Below, one piece after another: positions 22,880-33,802 of a DNA stretch of 64,000 nucleotides. Under the pieces are notes generated by a model. The model saw only the letters and a program-made list of their open reading frames with translations. It was not told where the DNA came from and searched no databases. Position 1 is the first letter of the stretch, and each line of letters begins with the position of its first letter. The translations under genes and the position numbers were made by a program. The DNA comes from Teratosphaeria epicoccoides (taxonomy: Eukaryota; Ascomycota; Dothideomycetes; Mycosphaerellales; Teratosphaeriaceae): assembly GCA_021401465.1 (NCBI GenBank), contig JADDMT010000057.1, forward strand, positions 62,001 through 126,000, in the 5' to 3' direction.

Positions 22880-25298
22880 TCAGCGCCAGCACCATCTGTG
22901 CTGAAATGGGACGGTCCCGGAAGCTCGAAACCCTCCGATACGTGATTGCAACATAATTGCAGCCGATCGAGGTGCGCAACCGGCTTCCCGAGTTCCATCG
23001 TCAATCGATCTGCAGGCAGACACGAGTCGACTTCTCCTGGGAATGATCCTGACGCTCTAATTTCTAGTTGTCCAGCGATTTGGCCGCGCAAGAGCCGCCG
23101 TCCCCAGCCGTCGTTTCCTGGACCCTATCTTGCCAGTCTGCGCTGCATAGATATATACTTTATGTGACAGTGAGTATACCAGAAACATAAGTGAAAACTG
23201 ACGAGGATAGAAAGGAACTTAACGCTGTGGCAGGCATTCGGCATAGATGCAACATACCCAGACCAAGATGCGGCTCGTTCACGGCTCTTTGCTCATGAGC
23301 GCAGCAAGCGCCAAGCGAGGATTCAGCCGACAGTGCATCGATCATGCACGCAGCCGCGAACCGTGCTCGCTTCAACCGACAAGACCGCTCACCCAACCTA
23401 GCAAAGCATTCTCGGCAATCCATTTCTCACTTCAGTCAGCCGCGAAATCATGGCCCCGAGCAGCCAGTAGCCCAGTCACTACCTTCCAGACATTCCTCTC
23501 CACCCTTGCAACGCCCACTGCACGCGTGAGCGCTGCCCTCAGCTAACAGCTTGGATCAATGTCCCGCAACGAACTCAAATTCATGCATACATCCCCATTC
23601 ATCGTCATCATCATCGTTGATCCTCTCACCATCTCCACACCTCGCCTCCACCTCCTCCATACTCTCGCTCAGCCAGCCTAACCTAATCCTCTACACTCCG
23701 CTCCACGCGCTTCACCCGCCACGCTTTCCACCTGAAAGCTCGAGCATCGCGTCTTGAGAACGCTGCGCGCACGCCTCTTCAACAAAATCCTGGTCGAAAA
23801 CATCATATTCAGCTCGTAATTGTCGTTCTCGGCAAGATCCATGCATAAATTGTCTGTCCTGTCCGCTCTGAATCTGCACTGCTGAGGCCTCCTTAGTGAG
23901 CAACCACGCTCAGCAGGTCTGAGCGCGTGCAGACGATATAAACCAGCACGTGCACGCGCATGAGAGGAGCCTCGTTTGGTGTTCCAAAGAAGCTAGCGCG
24001 GTGTGAGATGACAGTCTCTCCCGACGCCATGACGTTGCTTGTCGCTATATCTGCTCTCTAGATGACGCTGTGGCAGTACATATGTACCACTGGTAGCAAT
24101 CTCCGTTCGCCGATCGGTCTCGGCGCCTTGGTCGCGTCGTCCAGTCTGCAGACAACACAGTGTCGAGCGGCAAAGTGTGAGGTGTCAGGGGCAAGACGCA
24201 CCCACGGCGGCGGATGTGTGTCAAAACAGATGAAATGGCTCCAGGCGATAGATTGGAAGCGTCAATGCCGGCGCGAATCAGATCGTCGAGTATCTTGGAC
24301 TCGTCCAAATCTGAATCGTGGAAGTGTCGTACTGCAAAGGCAACGTCCCCGCCCCCCTATCCTGTGAAGCGGGTTAGAGATTGTACATTGGCGGTATAGA
24401 AGATGCCAGGGCAGCACGACACTCCACAATCCCTTCGCGATCATACGTCGACGAGTCCGAGAGATGCTCGACGATCGCTTCGAAGCGCCGACACCGATGC
24501 TTCCAACCAATCGTTCCTGAAGCTAAATCTCTCTGCTGTGGACGCACCTCTAGGGCCTCGTCTGCATCAGAAAGTAGAATGAGTAAGCAGTGCGACGACA
24601 TTTCTGATCCAGAAAAAGGTTGCAGCAGCTGCGGAGAATGCGAAGGCGAAGACGCAAGCAGACGAGGCCATGGTAGGAGCTGCAGCATCCTAGATGTTAA
24701 CCCAGCTAGGAACCTGGAGCACGTCTGCCAAATGACTGCAATTACTGACATGAGATAGGCCGAGGCGGGAAAAGTTGCGCTGGCTGACCGATAGAAGAGC
24801 GAGTGATAGCCTCGCAGCGGGCTGAAATCCAGCCTTGGTGTCTAATGATACGTCGTGGCGATCCAAGACAAGCGGCAACACTGAGAAGCCTGCCCGCTGA
24901 ATGACGTAAAGAGCTTTCTTGTACGATATTGTATCCCATACCAGCATGACGGATCAGCGTGCCAGTAAAGTCCAGTCAATCATTAGCGAATCAGGCAGCT
25001 GAGCGCGTCCAAGGTGTGTACGAAGAGGCCACAGCAACTTCGTGCATTGCCTTTCCAGGTACCAATATGCGACACAAGGGTATAACATAGCCCTCCCGGG
25101 ACGATTGTTTAGACCTCGGCAACGCCTCGCTGAATCGCTCATTCGCAAAGTCCTTCGAACCATCATCGCTCACAATGCTACACTTCTCATGAACTCACCA
25201 AATCCTTAATAGCCGCCCATCCTGCCATCATCGCTAAGCGGCATAGGAGCAATTCCCATGGCCGGCACAGTCGGCGCCTGCCCGTATCGGAAGACATT
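22880..25298. other. Gene-poor stretch
   Basis: About 2.4 kb without a supported gene. There is a short CATCATCATC-type microsatellite near 23.6 kb and CT/CA-rich DNA around it. ORFs up to 125 codons lack motifs. Confidence 0.45.
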
Positions 25299-27143
25299 CT
25301 ACAACCCGTGGTCGGCGCTCGCAGCCTGTGTCGACTCACCCATGAGCTGCGGGAATGCCTCCCGGAACTTACTTCCTAGCGACCAATTCTCCAAACGCTT
25401 CAGGTGCGTCTCAAAAGCCTCGTTGATGCTCACGTCCCTCTCGCCGTTCACCGAGCCGTTGCGCACGAGCACCTGATCCTGCTCGTATGGCCAACTGATC
25501 GACAGTGTGGCAGTATAAGGGATGAAGAAGTCACCGAAGTGCACCTCGGATGCCCCATCGATCAAACGGCTGCGCATGAAGGGCCTGATGAACGTGTTAG
25601 CAAATGTTTCTCCAACCTCCGAGATCGACGAGCTGCTGTTGCTGGAGGACGTCTCCGACTCGGAAATCGTCGAAGCGGAGGGAGAGAAAGATTCTGGCGA
25701 GATGAATGCATCGAAGTCATACTCTCCTGATGCAGGCACTGACCATGGTAGATTGTCGATCCAGACGGGATGTGGCTTGTCCAACTGGATGGCCACAGGA
25801 CGTAGCCATTCTGGTAAGCGATCGTAGTTGGTCTCGCTCGGGTCGATGAACCAGCGCATCAGCAGGAACATGACGTAGAGTACTGCCACCTTTTCTGGAA
25901 GTGCAGAGATGTCCGGGAACTTGCTCAGAATAGCAATCAGCAGTGCAGAAATTGGATGCAGCTTCTCGACTGAGGCCTGTGGATCTTGTAGAGCGATGAA
26001 TGAAGGATACTCTGGGCCCAAGACATCTGCTATCGAGTCACCAGCATCGATACGTGCGCGAGAGTTCTTGACGAATTGGCCCAACAAATCGTCCAGACTG
26101 CAAGAAGGCTCGGTATTGCTGGGCAGCCGAGCGTAGAGCGGCGTTATTGGTGGGTCAGATGGCGAGGCCGTAGCGGCGGGCGTGGCTGTTTGTTCTTCAG
26201 GTGAGCGCTTCTGCGTAGAATCGAGCACGAAGTTCAGACCCATAGTGCCTGTTGGTCTCTCACCATTTGATTGTGTTGCTTGTTGCTCTTGCGGTGGAGG
26301 TTGATGATCGTATGCGACGCCATTTGGCGGAGCTGCATACTGACCGTGAGGCGAATGTGCGGGCCGCCACGCATGCTCGCCGAGCTGGCTGCTAGTAGCG
26401 CTGTGCGAGTGCGTGGGCGATCTCAAGTCTGGGTGTATCTGTGGTTCCATGTGCGGCGCTGGCGCACTCGAATAGTATCCGTGATGCTGTTGTTGCTGGG
26501 GTTGATGAGGGTGGCCTAGCGGAGGAAGCGGCTGTTGCTGCGCAGTCAAGGCCGCCAACTCTGTACCGGGCTCTTGCGTGAGCATGGCGGGATCAATTAG
26601 GTCATCAATACCGAACGTACCGTTCAAAGCACCCGGGCCTGGTTGCACCGGTCCTGTTGCAAAAGCTGGTCCTCCACAGATCGCGCCGGCCGCTTGTGGG
26701 CCCAGCACGCCTGCGATCTGGTTCAACTTGGTGCGTAAGTCTTCGTTCTCACGCAAAGCTCTGTCTCGCTCTGCCTCGACCCGCTGCAACTCCTGATATG
26801 GCTGCTGAGACTCCAAGTCCCTGATGCGATTCTCCAAATTCTCGATGGTGTGCTTGGTGCGCTCCCTGATAGCGCGTTGTGCCTCGCGGTCATTCGCGCG
26901 CTTTTTGGCGAGCTGCTCTGGTGTCAAGTTGGCGACACCCCGGCTGCCTGGCGCGCCAGTCGCCTTCCTCTTCCTACCATTTGTCGGAGCCGGCGTTCCG
27001 ATCTGTGTGGGTGCTGGCGAGCCACCGAGGGCGGCTACGGCAGTCGCCTGCGCGTCACGGGCGGACACGTTGCCATGTGATGCGTATGTGCCGGGCGTCC
27101 TGACCGCAGTCGCGCCGTTCGACGCCTGAGCGGTGGTGGTCAT
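25299..27143 (-). CDS. bZIP transcription factor with DUF3425 domain
   Basis: Single-exon gene for 614 residues. The basic region (KKRANDREAQRAIRERTK, residues about 83-100) has the N-x(7-8)-R spacing of bZIP proteins and is followed by a short leucine-zipper-like coil with LENRIRDLE and LRENEDLRTKLNQI. A long Gln/Pro/His-rich low-complexity middle follows. The C-terminal third (about 340-600) is the DUF3425 region: CSLDDLLGQFV, HPISALLIAILSKFP, VAVLYVMFLLMRWFIDPS, RLPEWLRPVAIQL. Such proteins are common in Pezizomycotina and poorly characterised. It is divergent from the dynactin gene, with about 360 bp between starts. Confidence 0.9.
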   Translation of the reverse strand: MTTTAQASNGATAVRTPGTYASHGNVSARDAQATAVAALGGSPAPTQIGTPAPTNGRKRKATGAPGSRGVANLTPEQLAKKRANDREAQRAIRERTKHTIENLENRIRDLESQQPYQELQRVEAERDRALRENEDLRTKLNQIAGVLGPQAAGAICGGPAFATGPVQPGPGALNGTFGIDDLIDPAMLTQEPGTELAALTAQQQPLPPLGHPHQPQQQQHHGYYSSAPAPHMEPQIHPDLRSPTHSHSATSSQLGEHAWRPAHSPHGQYAAPPNGVAYDHQPPPQEQQATQSNGERPTGTMGLNFVLDSTQKRSPEEQTATPAATASPSDPPITPLYARLPSNTEPSCSLDDLLGQFVKNSRARIDAGDSIADVLGPEYPSFIALQDPQASVEKLHPISALLIAILSKFPDISALPEKVAVLYVMFLLMRWFIDPSETNYDRLPEWLRPVAIQLDKPHPVWIDNLPWSVPASGEYDFDAFISPESFSPSASTISESETSSSNSSSSISEVGETFANTFIRPFMRSRLIDGASEVHFGDFFIPYTATLSISWPYEQDQVLVRNGSVNGERDVSINEAFETHLKRLENWSLGSKFREAFPQLMGESTQAASADHGL

Positions 27144-27500
27144 GGTGTGGTCGGATGGTGAAGGTGGAGGCGGAGGCGTAGACGTCGAGAGTCAGGTTGC
27201 GGGCAAGGAGCAGCTTTTGATGAGTCGCGACAAACTCTGACTCACGCGGGGCTGACCATCAAAGCCACCACTAGATACATGTACATAGACGCTTTATGCA
27301 GCTGCTTGTGCATATTGTATGTAACGTAATAATGTAAGTTGCGAGACTGGACACAGAAAGCGCCTGCCAGTTTTGCATGGCAATAGCTCGGGCAGGAGCA
27401 GAAGTGACGCACTGACTCGCGCGCCCTCCCTTTCACACATGAGCTGCCAAGAGGCCCTTCTGGCCGTGCTCACCGACGGTCATCAAACCATGCTACCACG
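27144..27500. other. Bidirectional promoter region, bZIP / dynactin subunit 6
   Basis: 357 bp between two divergent starts, GC-rich near the bZIP start. No specific operator identified. Confidence 0.5.
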
Positions 27501-28067
27501 ATGACCTCCCGGACTTCCACCTCCACCGCCAAACCCCCCTGTCAAATCCATCCCACCGCTGTCATCGCCGACAAAGCCCTCCTAACCGGCACCCACCAAA
27601 TTACCATCGGCCCCAACACCATCCTGCACCCCTACGCCCGCATTCGCGCAGACGACGGCCCTGTCACTATCGGCTCCAATAGCGTGATCTATGAGAACGC
27701 CATTATCGGCACTGCTTCTTCTGAAGACTCCCCTCAAGTCGTCGTGGTCGGCGACTATGTCAACATCGAGTCCGGCGCGGTCGTCGAAGCAAAGACTGTA
27801 GGCGATGGGAGTGTGGTCGATGTCAACGCGGTTGTGGGCAGGGGCGCGGTGGTAGGAAGATATTGCAAGGTGGGGCCCTTGGAGAGGGTGAGGGATGGGG
27901 AAGTGCTCGAAGATTTTACTGTAGTGTTTGGTGAAGACAGGAGGAGAGTCGATGCTACGGCGAGGGATGGGCCGGAGGTTAGAGAGGCGAGAAGGATGGG
28001 CCAGCAGAAGGCAGTGGAGTTGACAAGGAAGTTGGTGGTGGACGGGAAGGCGAAGTGGGTAGAGTGA
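27501..28067 (+). CDS. DCTN6: Dynactin subunit 6 (p27), left-handed beta-helix
   Basis: Pointed-end subunit of dynactin, the dynein activator. The single exon encodes 188 residues, the usual size. It consists of hexapeptide-type repeats of a left-handed beta-helix (IHPTAVIADKALLTG, ITIGPNTILHPYARI, VTIGSNSVIYENAIIG, YVNIESGAVVEAKTVG, VVDVNAVVGRGAVVG) followed by a C-terminal helix (QQKAVELTRKLVVDG). The N-terminal repeat order and the ENAIIG block distinguish it from acyltransferases and carbonic anhydrases of the same fold. It starts with a Thr/Ser-rich lead of about 15 residues. Confidence 0.88.
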   Translation: MTSRTSTSTAKPPCQIHPTAVIADKALLTGTHQITIGPNTILHPYARIRADDGPVTIGSNSVIYENAIIGTASSEDSPQVVVVGDYVNIESGAVVEAKTVGDGSVVDVNAVVGRGAVVGRYCKVGPLERVRDGEVLEDFTVVFGEDRRRVDATARDGPEVREARRMGQQKAVELTRKLVVDGKAKWVE

Positions 28068-28792
28068 TTGGCAGGATCGTGATTACAGTGACGCACCAGG
28101 TCAATCAGAACGTGATGGGGACCGACAAGGCAGGTAAAGTCTCGACATGTCTCATGCTGTTGTGTGAATTTGTGACTGGCATTTTGCTGCAAAAAAGGCT
28201 TTAGCAAGTACCGGATCTATCTGCGATCCGGGCTCTGCGGTATGACAGTGAAAGTCCAGTCTGAGCGAAGCTCGAGTCGATGGGCAGGCGAGCGTGCCAT
28301 TGCTCAGCTTGTGCATGCCTGCGACGTAGCAGCTCAGTGGCAATGGAACGTTAGCTGGCTGCACTTGGCCACTGCACCGTATGGTCAATGAGGTGTTGCG
28401 GATGTTAAATCAGCATCTGTGAAACCAGCTCTGTCGAATTCACGTTTCTACGACCAAGCTCGGGGTCCCTGGATACGGTAGCCAGGAAATTTTGACGTTT
28501 TCAGGGCGCAAGCCCAAGCTGTAATCCCACCTTGTCGCACTTGCACTTATTTGACCCACAGCGGATCCGGCAAACAGTCGATTGGGAGCTGTGACTGTGT
28601 CTTGTTACTGACACACGGCGCTGAAAGCTAGAAAAGCGCTTGTTGCGTCAAGTAACATTTCACGCCCCAGCACGAGCTGGCGGAAAGGGAACTCGGCTCA
28701 TTCTACAAAGCGGTTGGATGAGCACTGGATATTGGGACCACGTCCCAAGCAGCAGGGCCCCATCCACCAATCCTGCTTCAACCTACAGCTCT
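28068..28792. other. Intergenic
   Basis: 3' flank of the dynactin gene and former promoter of the aminotransferase pseudogene. The frame of the pseudogene is open upstream to 28640 but without a convincing start before the ATGs near 28718/28793. Confidence 0.45.
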
Positions 28793-30202
28793 ATGCAGCA
28801 TCCGAAGCTCACTGTCAATCCTCCAACAATCGTCAAAGCCGAAGGCAACTACCTGACGACTACCGATGGCATCCAGATATTTGACGCCTCTGGTGGCGTA
28901 GCAGTCGCCTGTGTCGGCCACGACCACCCTCGGGTCAAACAAGCCATCTTGGAACACCTCGACTCTATCGCTTACTGCCACGCGCCTTTCTTCGCCACCA
29001 CAGCGCCGGAAAGCCTTTGACGAACTTCACCGATGGTCACGTGAGTAAAAGCCCTCATTGTCTCATCTGGCACTGAAACGGATGAGGCTGGACTCAAGCT
29101 CGCTCGCTCGTCAACACTTTCTTGCGCTAGAAGGCCCGCAAATGAGACGATGTCGCTTCATTGCCAGAGAGCAGAGCTACCAAGGCAATACACTTAGATC
29201 ATTGAGCGTTGGTGGCCATAAGACGAGAAACGCGACGTATCTCCCGCTGCTGAATGACAATGTCGGCTACGTCAATGCTCCCCACCCGTACCGTGGTCAA
29301 GCGGAGGGCGACGATGCAAACGTCATGCGCCTTGGAGACGAGCGCGACGCCGAGTTTCGGCGATTAGGACCAGACATCGTCTGCAAATTCTTGGCCGAAG
29401 CCTTGAGCAGTCTGACTTTCGGCGCCGTACCTCCTCCAGCGGGATATTTGCAAGCCATCAAAGCTGTGTGCGATCGCCATGAGGCACTGTACTTCTTGGA
29501 TAAGGTTTTGACTGGCATGGGCCGCACGGGGACTCTGCACGCTTGGCAGCAAGAGGATGCCAAGCCGCATATCCAGACCGTCGCCGAAGGATTAGGCGCA
29601 GGATACCAGCCTATCGGCGCTTTGCTTGTGAGTGCGAGAGTTGTGGAGGTTTTGGCGAACGGTTCTGGGAGCTTTGATCATAATCAAACGTATCAGGGCC
29701 ATCCGGCGGCCTGTGCGGCGTCGTATGAAGTGCAGCAGATTGTGCTGGACGAGCAGATGCTGGCGAATGTGCAAAGATTGGGAACGCACCTGGAAGGGCT
29801 GCTCCGAGAGCGTCTTGGGCTGCACAAGCATATCGGCGACATTCGGTCCTGAGGGCTCATGTGGGCGGTGCGTCACCCTCATCAGTTGTGGTATCCAAGG
29901 CTGACAACACTTCCAGATCGAGTTCGTGCAGGACCGACCCTCGAGGACGCGTTTTCAGTGACCGCTACGATCGCTGCAAGGCTCCATGCAGCAGGCTTGG
30001 AGCGAAGTTTTGGCATATTTCGCTTCCAGGCAGCGGCGTGACGGATGGTTCCGACGGTGATGTGATTATGCTTGCTCCAGCGTACAATGTCACGGAGGCC
30101 GACATTGAGCTCATCGTGAAGCGCTTGGTGCGGGCCGTGCGGCGCGTGTTGGGATACGCAAACCGAGACGAGGCCACCAGCGCATCATCGTTACCACCAT
30201 AA
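28793..30202 (+). pseudogene. Decayed class III (PLP) aminotransferase
   Basis: Recognisable class III aminotransferase broken into three frames. Frame 1 carries YLTTTDGIQIFDASGG and AYCHAPFFATTAPESL, then a TGA. The protein resumes in other frames with FTDGHVS, VSSGTETDEAGLKLAR, then (29.1-29.85 kb) QHFLALEGPQMRR to HKHIGDIRS, and again as KFWHISLPGSGVTDGSDGDV to 30202. At about 29097-29108 a CTCG unit occurs three times where two restore LARQHF. Catalytic positions are lost too: the PLP-lysine motif reads AEGLGAGYQPIGA (Lys to Glu) and the PLP-ring aspartate block reads LDKVLTGMGRTG where LDEV is expected. SYQGNT replaces SYHGNT. Introns alone cannot explain this. Substrate unknown; fungal relatives are omega-aminotransferase-like. 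Confidence 0.82.
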
Positions 30203-30355
30203 AGATGAAAAGTCTGCTCCGCCGTCATCAAGTCATCAGCAAACATATCCGTCTCGCCTCGACGAAAGCAACAGTCCTTTTCACAGGCATCGCAAGAAGC
30301 TGAATGCGAATCGCTCTCAAACCACGCGACCACATCCCCCTTCGACACCAACAAC

Positions 30356-30764
30356 CTACCACACCGTCTTTCCCCGACTCCCATCCTCAAACCCCTTCGC
30401 CACATTCACCGTCGCATTCTCCACTCCATTCGTCAAACTCACCAACCCATCACCCACCTGCCTCGTTCCCGTAGTATTATTAATCGTACCACCCAGCCCA
30501 CGACCCGCAGCGCCCACGATGCCGCCGAAAGTCCGAGAGGCGCCGCCGACAGCTGCGCCGACCTAGCAGATGTAAGGTCCTCGACATGACGTGAGGCAAG
30601 CAGAGAAGATACTGGCTTACCGTACCAGTAACGGTGGTGACAGCGCCTGTAATGCCGCTATTGCTGCCTGTCATACCGCTGTTGTGGCTACCAGTACTCG
30701 CTTTATCGAGCTCACGGTTGATGTCTTTGCGCACCTCCTGAGCTTCGTCGCGTAGGTCCTTCAT
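30356..30764 (-). CDS. Small Gly/Thr-rich hypothetical protein
   Basis: Two exons (30764-30621, 30562-30356) around a 58-bp intron (GTAAGC...TGCTAG) give 116 residues. The first 25 residues form a charged helix (MKDLRDEAQEVRKDINRELDK). The remainder is a run of Gly/Thr/Val repeats (GITGAVTTVTGT, VGAAVGGASRTFGGIVGAAG, RGLGGTINNTTGTRQVGDG) ending NVAKGFEDGSRGKTVW. The repeats resemble LEA/hydrophilin-like or amphipathic sequences, but I do not recognise the family. The gene converges with the aminotransferase pseudogene, 153 bp apart. The splice junction is good because it extends a compositionally uniform protein. Confidence 0.6.
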
Positions 30765-31430
30765 ATGTCGATCTTCGATTGACGTAGAGCGTAGGCACCT
30801 TTGAAGCAGGCATAGCTAGTCGTCAGCAGACTCTATGTAGATATATGGACACTAGGCAACCGCCGTCGCACCAGCCCATCAGCCTCCCTGCGCACCTACT
30901 GGCTGCGCACGCAAGGCGTCGTCATTGCGGATGCCGTCGCGAACAGGGCACATGTGCTGCCAACCTTTAACCAGCAAACCGGCTGCGCGGTACTTGTAGA
31001 AACCCCGCCAGTGGACTGCATTTTGAAGATGTTCACATTCTTATACCCATATAGCACACATCTCATGCTATCATCTATCATACACAACATAGTCACATCT
31101 GCACCACCTAGCACAACAAGAAATTGTGCCCATTCATCGTCTATGGTCTGCACATATCTCCCAAAGCAAGTACGCTGATCGTTCATCGGTCGTAGCGTTT
31201 ACTCGCAACTAGTAGTACAGTTCCATTGTCATGCGCAATTAACCCGGGGTATCAGTAGCCATCGATCGTCGTGTATCAGAAAGTTTAAGGAAAGAGATCT
31301 CCTTGATGCCAAACGAGACACTGCCGCAGAGAAAGTACACTCAGTGAAGAGGTCCGCAGTTAGCCAGGCTGACTCAGGAAGAAATGAGGTGGCGGTTGCC
31401 ATTCACAAGCAGAGGTCGAGAGCGGGCTTT
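30765..31430. other. Intergenic
   Basis: Upstream of the Gly-rich gene and 3' flank (probable 3' UTR) of the poly(A)-binding protein gene. Nothing else seen. Confidence 0.5.
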
Positions 31431-33802
31431 CTAGGCCTCAGCATCTTTGACCTCCTCTGCGGCAGGATTGAGGTTTTCGCCATTGGCTTGAGCAGGAGCC
31501 TCGCCGGCAGCGCCACTTTGGCTCTTGACATACTCGTCGTAGACATTCATGGCCTCATCGACCTTGGCACGAAGCGCGTCATCGTCGGTGGTGCTATCGC
31601 AAAGTCAGTAATTGAAAGGTGAGATGTGAGTGTTCAGACTTACAGGCCAAGCAACTCCTGGTTGTCCATCTCGAGAAGCATGCCAGTGATCTTGCCAGCC
31701 AACTCCGGCTGCTGCTGGTGGATCTTGGGGTACAGCGCCTCGCCCAACATCTGTTTCTGCTGCTGCGGCGGAGCAGATTGGAGAGCAGCCATGTCGATGC
31801 CGCTAGCCTGAGGACCACGGTTGGGAGCACGACCGCGCTGCTCCTCTGGACGACCACCCATTGGACCGCCGCGACCGCCTTGCTGACCTGGGAAACCACG
31901 AGGGCCTCCGAAGCCTGGCTGGCTGGCCATCTGTGGAGGCATACTCGGCTGCCCTGGGAAGCCTGGGAGCCCCGCAACTGGACCACCACGACCGGCACCA
32001 CGTCCACCCATCTGAGCAGCCTGGGCCTGAGCCTGAGCCTGGGCGGCGGCAGCAAGCAGCTGCTGGTAGGCAGCCGGGTTGCCGAAAGCGGGATTGTACA
32101 TCTGTGGCGGCATACCGTACGGCATCTGGGGCATACCCTGTGGACCACCACGGCCGCCCTGCTGAGGCATGCCGGGGAAACCACCACGCTGCTGGGGACC
32201 ACCCATTGGGAATGGCGCTGGCTGACCACGACCACCTGGAATCAACATCGGCTGGCCGTTGGGGCCCAGGAACATCTGCGGCTGGCCAGGGAACTGCGGA
32301 ATCGTACCGGCGGTCGCCTGCTGCTGCATGCGGACCTGGTTGCGAGCCTGAATGCTGGCCTCGAGCTGGCTCTTGCGCACCTCCTTGCGTTGAGCAAGAG
32401 CAACATAGAGGGGCTTGCCGTGCACCATCTTCTGATTGAGTTCAGTGACAGCCTTGGTAGCCTCATCTGGGTTGGAGAAGCAAACGAAGCCAAAGCCCTT
32501 GCTCTTCCCCAAGACCTTCTTCTCGCCGCCAATGGTGACTGTATTCATCTTCTTCTCGAGCCCGTCAACACCATCCTCCTTCTTCTCCTCCTTGTCCTCT
32601 GTGTTTCCTTCACCCTCCTTCTTTTCGTCATCGCTCTTGTCTTCCTTTGGGTCGGCGCTGTCCGCAGGCATGGTGTCGCGCATAACCTTTGCGGAGGTGA
32701 TAGCTCCGTATGGCTCAAATATCTTACGCAGCTCCTCATCGTCGATGTCGTCGGCCAGGTTCTTAACATACAGATTGACGCCCTGGTACTTGGCGCTCTT
32801 CTCCTGGCGCTGGGCCTCGTATTGCTTGCGCAGCTCCTCCTCCCGCTCGTGCTTCTTCTGCGCGCGACCCACGTACAGCTTCTGGCCATGGAAGTCCAAG
32901 TCGTTGAGCTCGTCCACAGCCTTGGAAGCGTCCTCGTGCTTCGCAAAGTTGACGAAGCCGAAGCCGCGGCTCTTGCCCTCGTGGTCACGGGTCAGCGACG
33001 CGGAAGTGATCTCGCCATACTTCTCGAAGAGCTCGCGGAACTGTTCGTCGGTAACCTCTGTCTCGATGTTTTTGACGTAGACATTGGTGAAGTTGGCCTT
33101 CATCTCCTCGAACTTGCTCATGCGATCCTTCTTGGGAATGTGGTGGCCGACAAACACCTTCTTCTCGTTCAAAAGCATGCCGTTGACGCTCTTGATGGCC
33201 GAGTTGGCAGCCTCTGCAGTCTCGTAGTGCACGAACCCGTAGCCCTTCGAGTTGCCGAACTCATCTTGGGCGACCTTGCAGCTGAGAATGTTACCGAATG
33301 CGGCGAACGTATCGTGGAGGGCCTTGTTGTCAATGGCCGAGTCCAAGTTCTTGATGAAGACGTTGCCATGCCCAGTCTTGCGGAGAGCTGGGTCACGTTG
33401 AGACCACATGATACGGCAGGGCTTGCCCTTGATAAGGGTGTAGTTTAGCTCTTCCAGAGCGCGTTCGCCGTCGGCGCTGTTGTTGTAGTTGACGTAGGCA
33501 TAGCCAAGAGAGCGGCGGGTGACCGCATCACGGCAGACACGAATGGAGGCGACCTGGCCGATTGAGGAAAACAGCTCGAAGAGCATGGCCTCAGTGACCG
33601 ACGGGTCGAGCTCGCCCACGTAGAGCGAGGCGTTGTGGGAGTTGGCGTTGGCTGGGGCAGCGGACTGCGGGGTCTGCATGTCGCCCATCTCCGCGGACTG
33701 CACGCTGGTGTTGATCGGGGCAGTGCCGTTGGCGCCGTCGGCGGGTGGGGAGGTGGCCTGACCGGCAGGGACGGGGGAGGTAGCGTTCTGCACGTCGGAC
33801 AT
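31431..33802 (-). CDS. PAB1: Cytoplasmic poly(A)-binding protein
   Basis: Binds mRNA poly(A) tails and links them to eIF4G and the deadenylases. Exon 1 (33802-31644) and exon 2 (31593-31431) flank a 50-bp intron (GTAAGT...GATAG, branch TTACTGAC), giving 773 residues. Four RRMs are visible through their RNP motifs: SLYVGELD/LGYAYVNY, NVFIKNLD/KGYGFVHY, NVYVKNIE/RGFGFVNF and NLYVKNLA/KGFGFVCF. RRM4 carries an acidic Lys/Glu/Asp insert of about 55 residues, as in other filamentous fungi. A Pro/Met/Gln/Gly-rich linker leads to the C-terminal MLLE domain (LGEALYPKIHQQQPELAGKITGMLLEMDNQELLGL split by the intron, in two parts). The N-terminal leader and RNP motifs are all intact. Confidence 0.96.

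Noticed and set aside
23560..23720. CAT/CTC microsatellite-like stretch as a possible regulatory array
   Set aside because: Short and imperfect; ordinary low-complexity intergenic DNA in fungi.
29965..30405. 146-codon minus frame with Cys-rich CDACEKDCCF segment
   Set aside because: Overlaps the pseudogene tail and the Gly-rich gene on opposite sides; no homologous pattern known.
31619..33448. 609-codon open frame on + opposite the PABP gene
   Set aside because: Antisense shadow caused by the strong codon bias of PABP; the minus frame has four RRMs and an MLLE domain.
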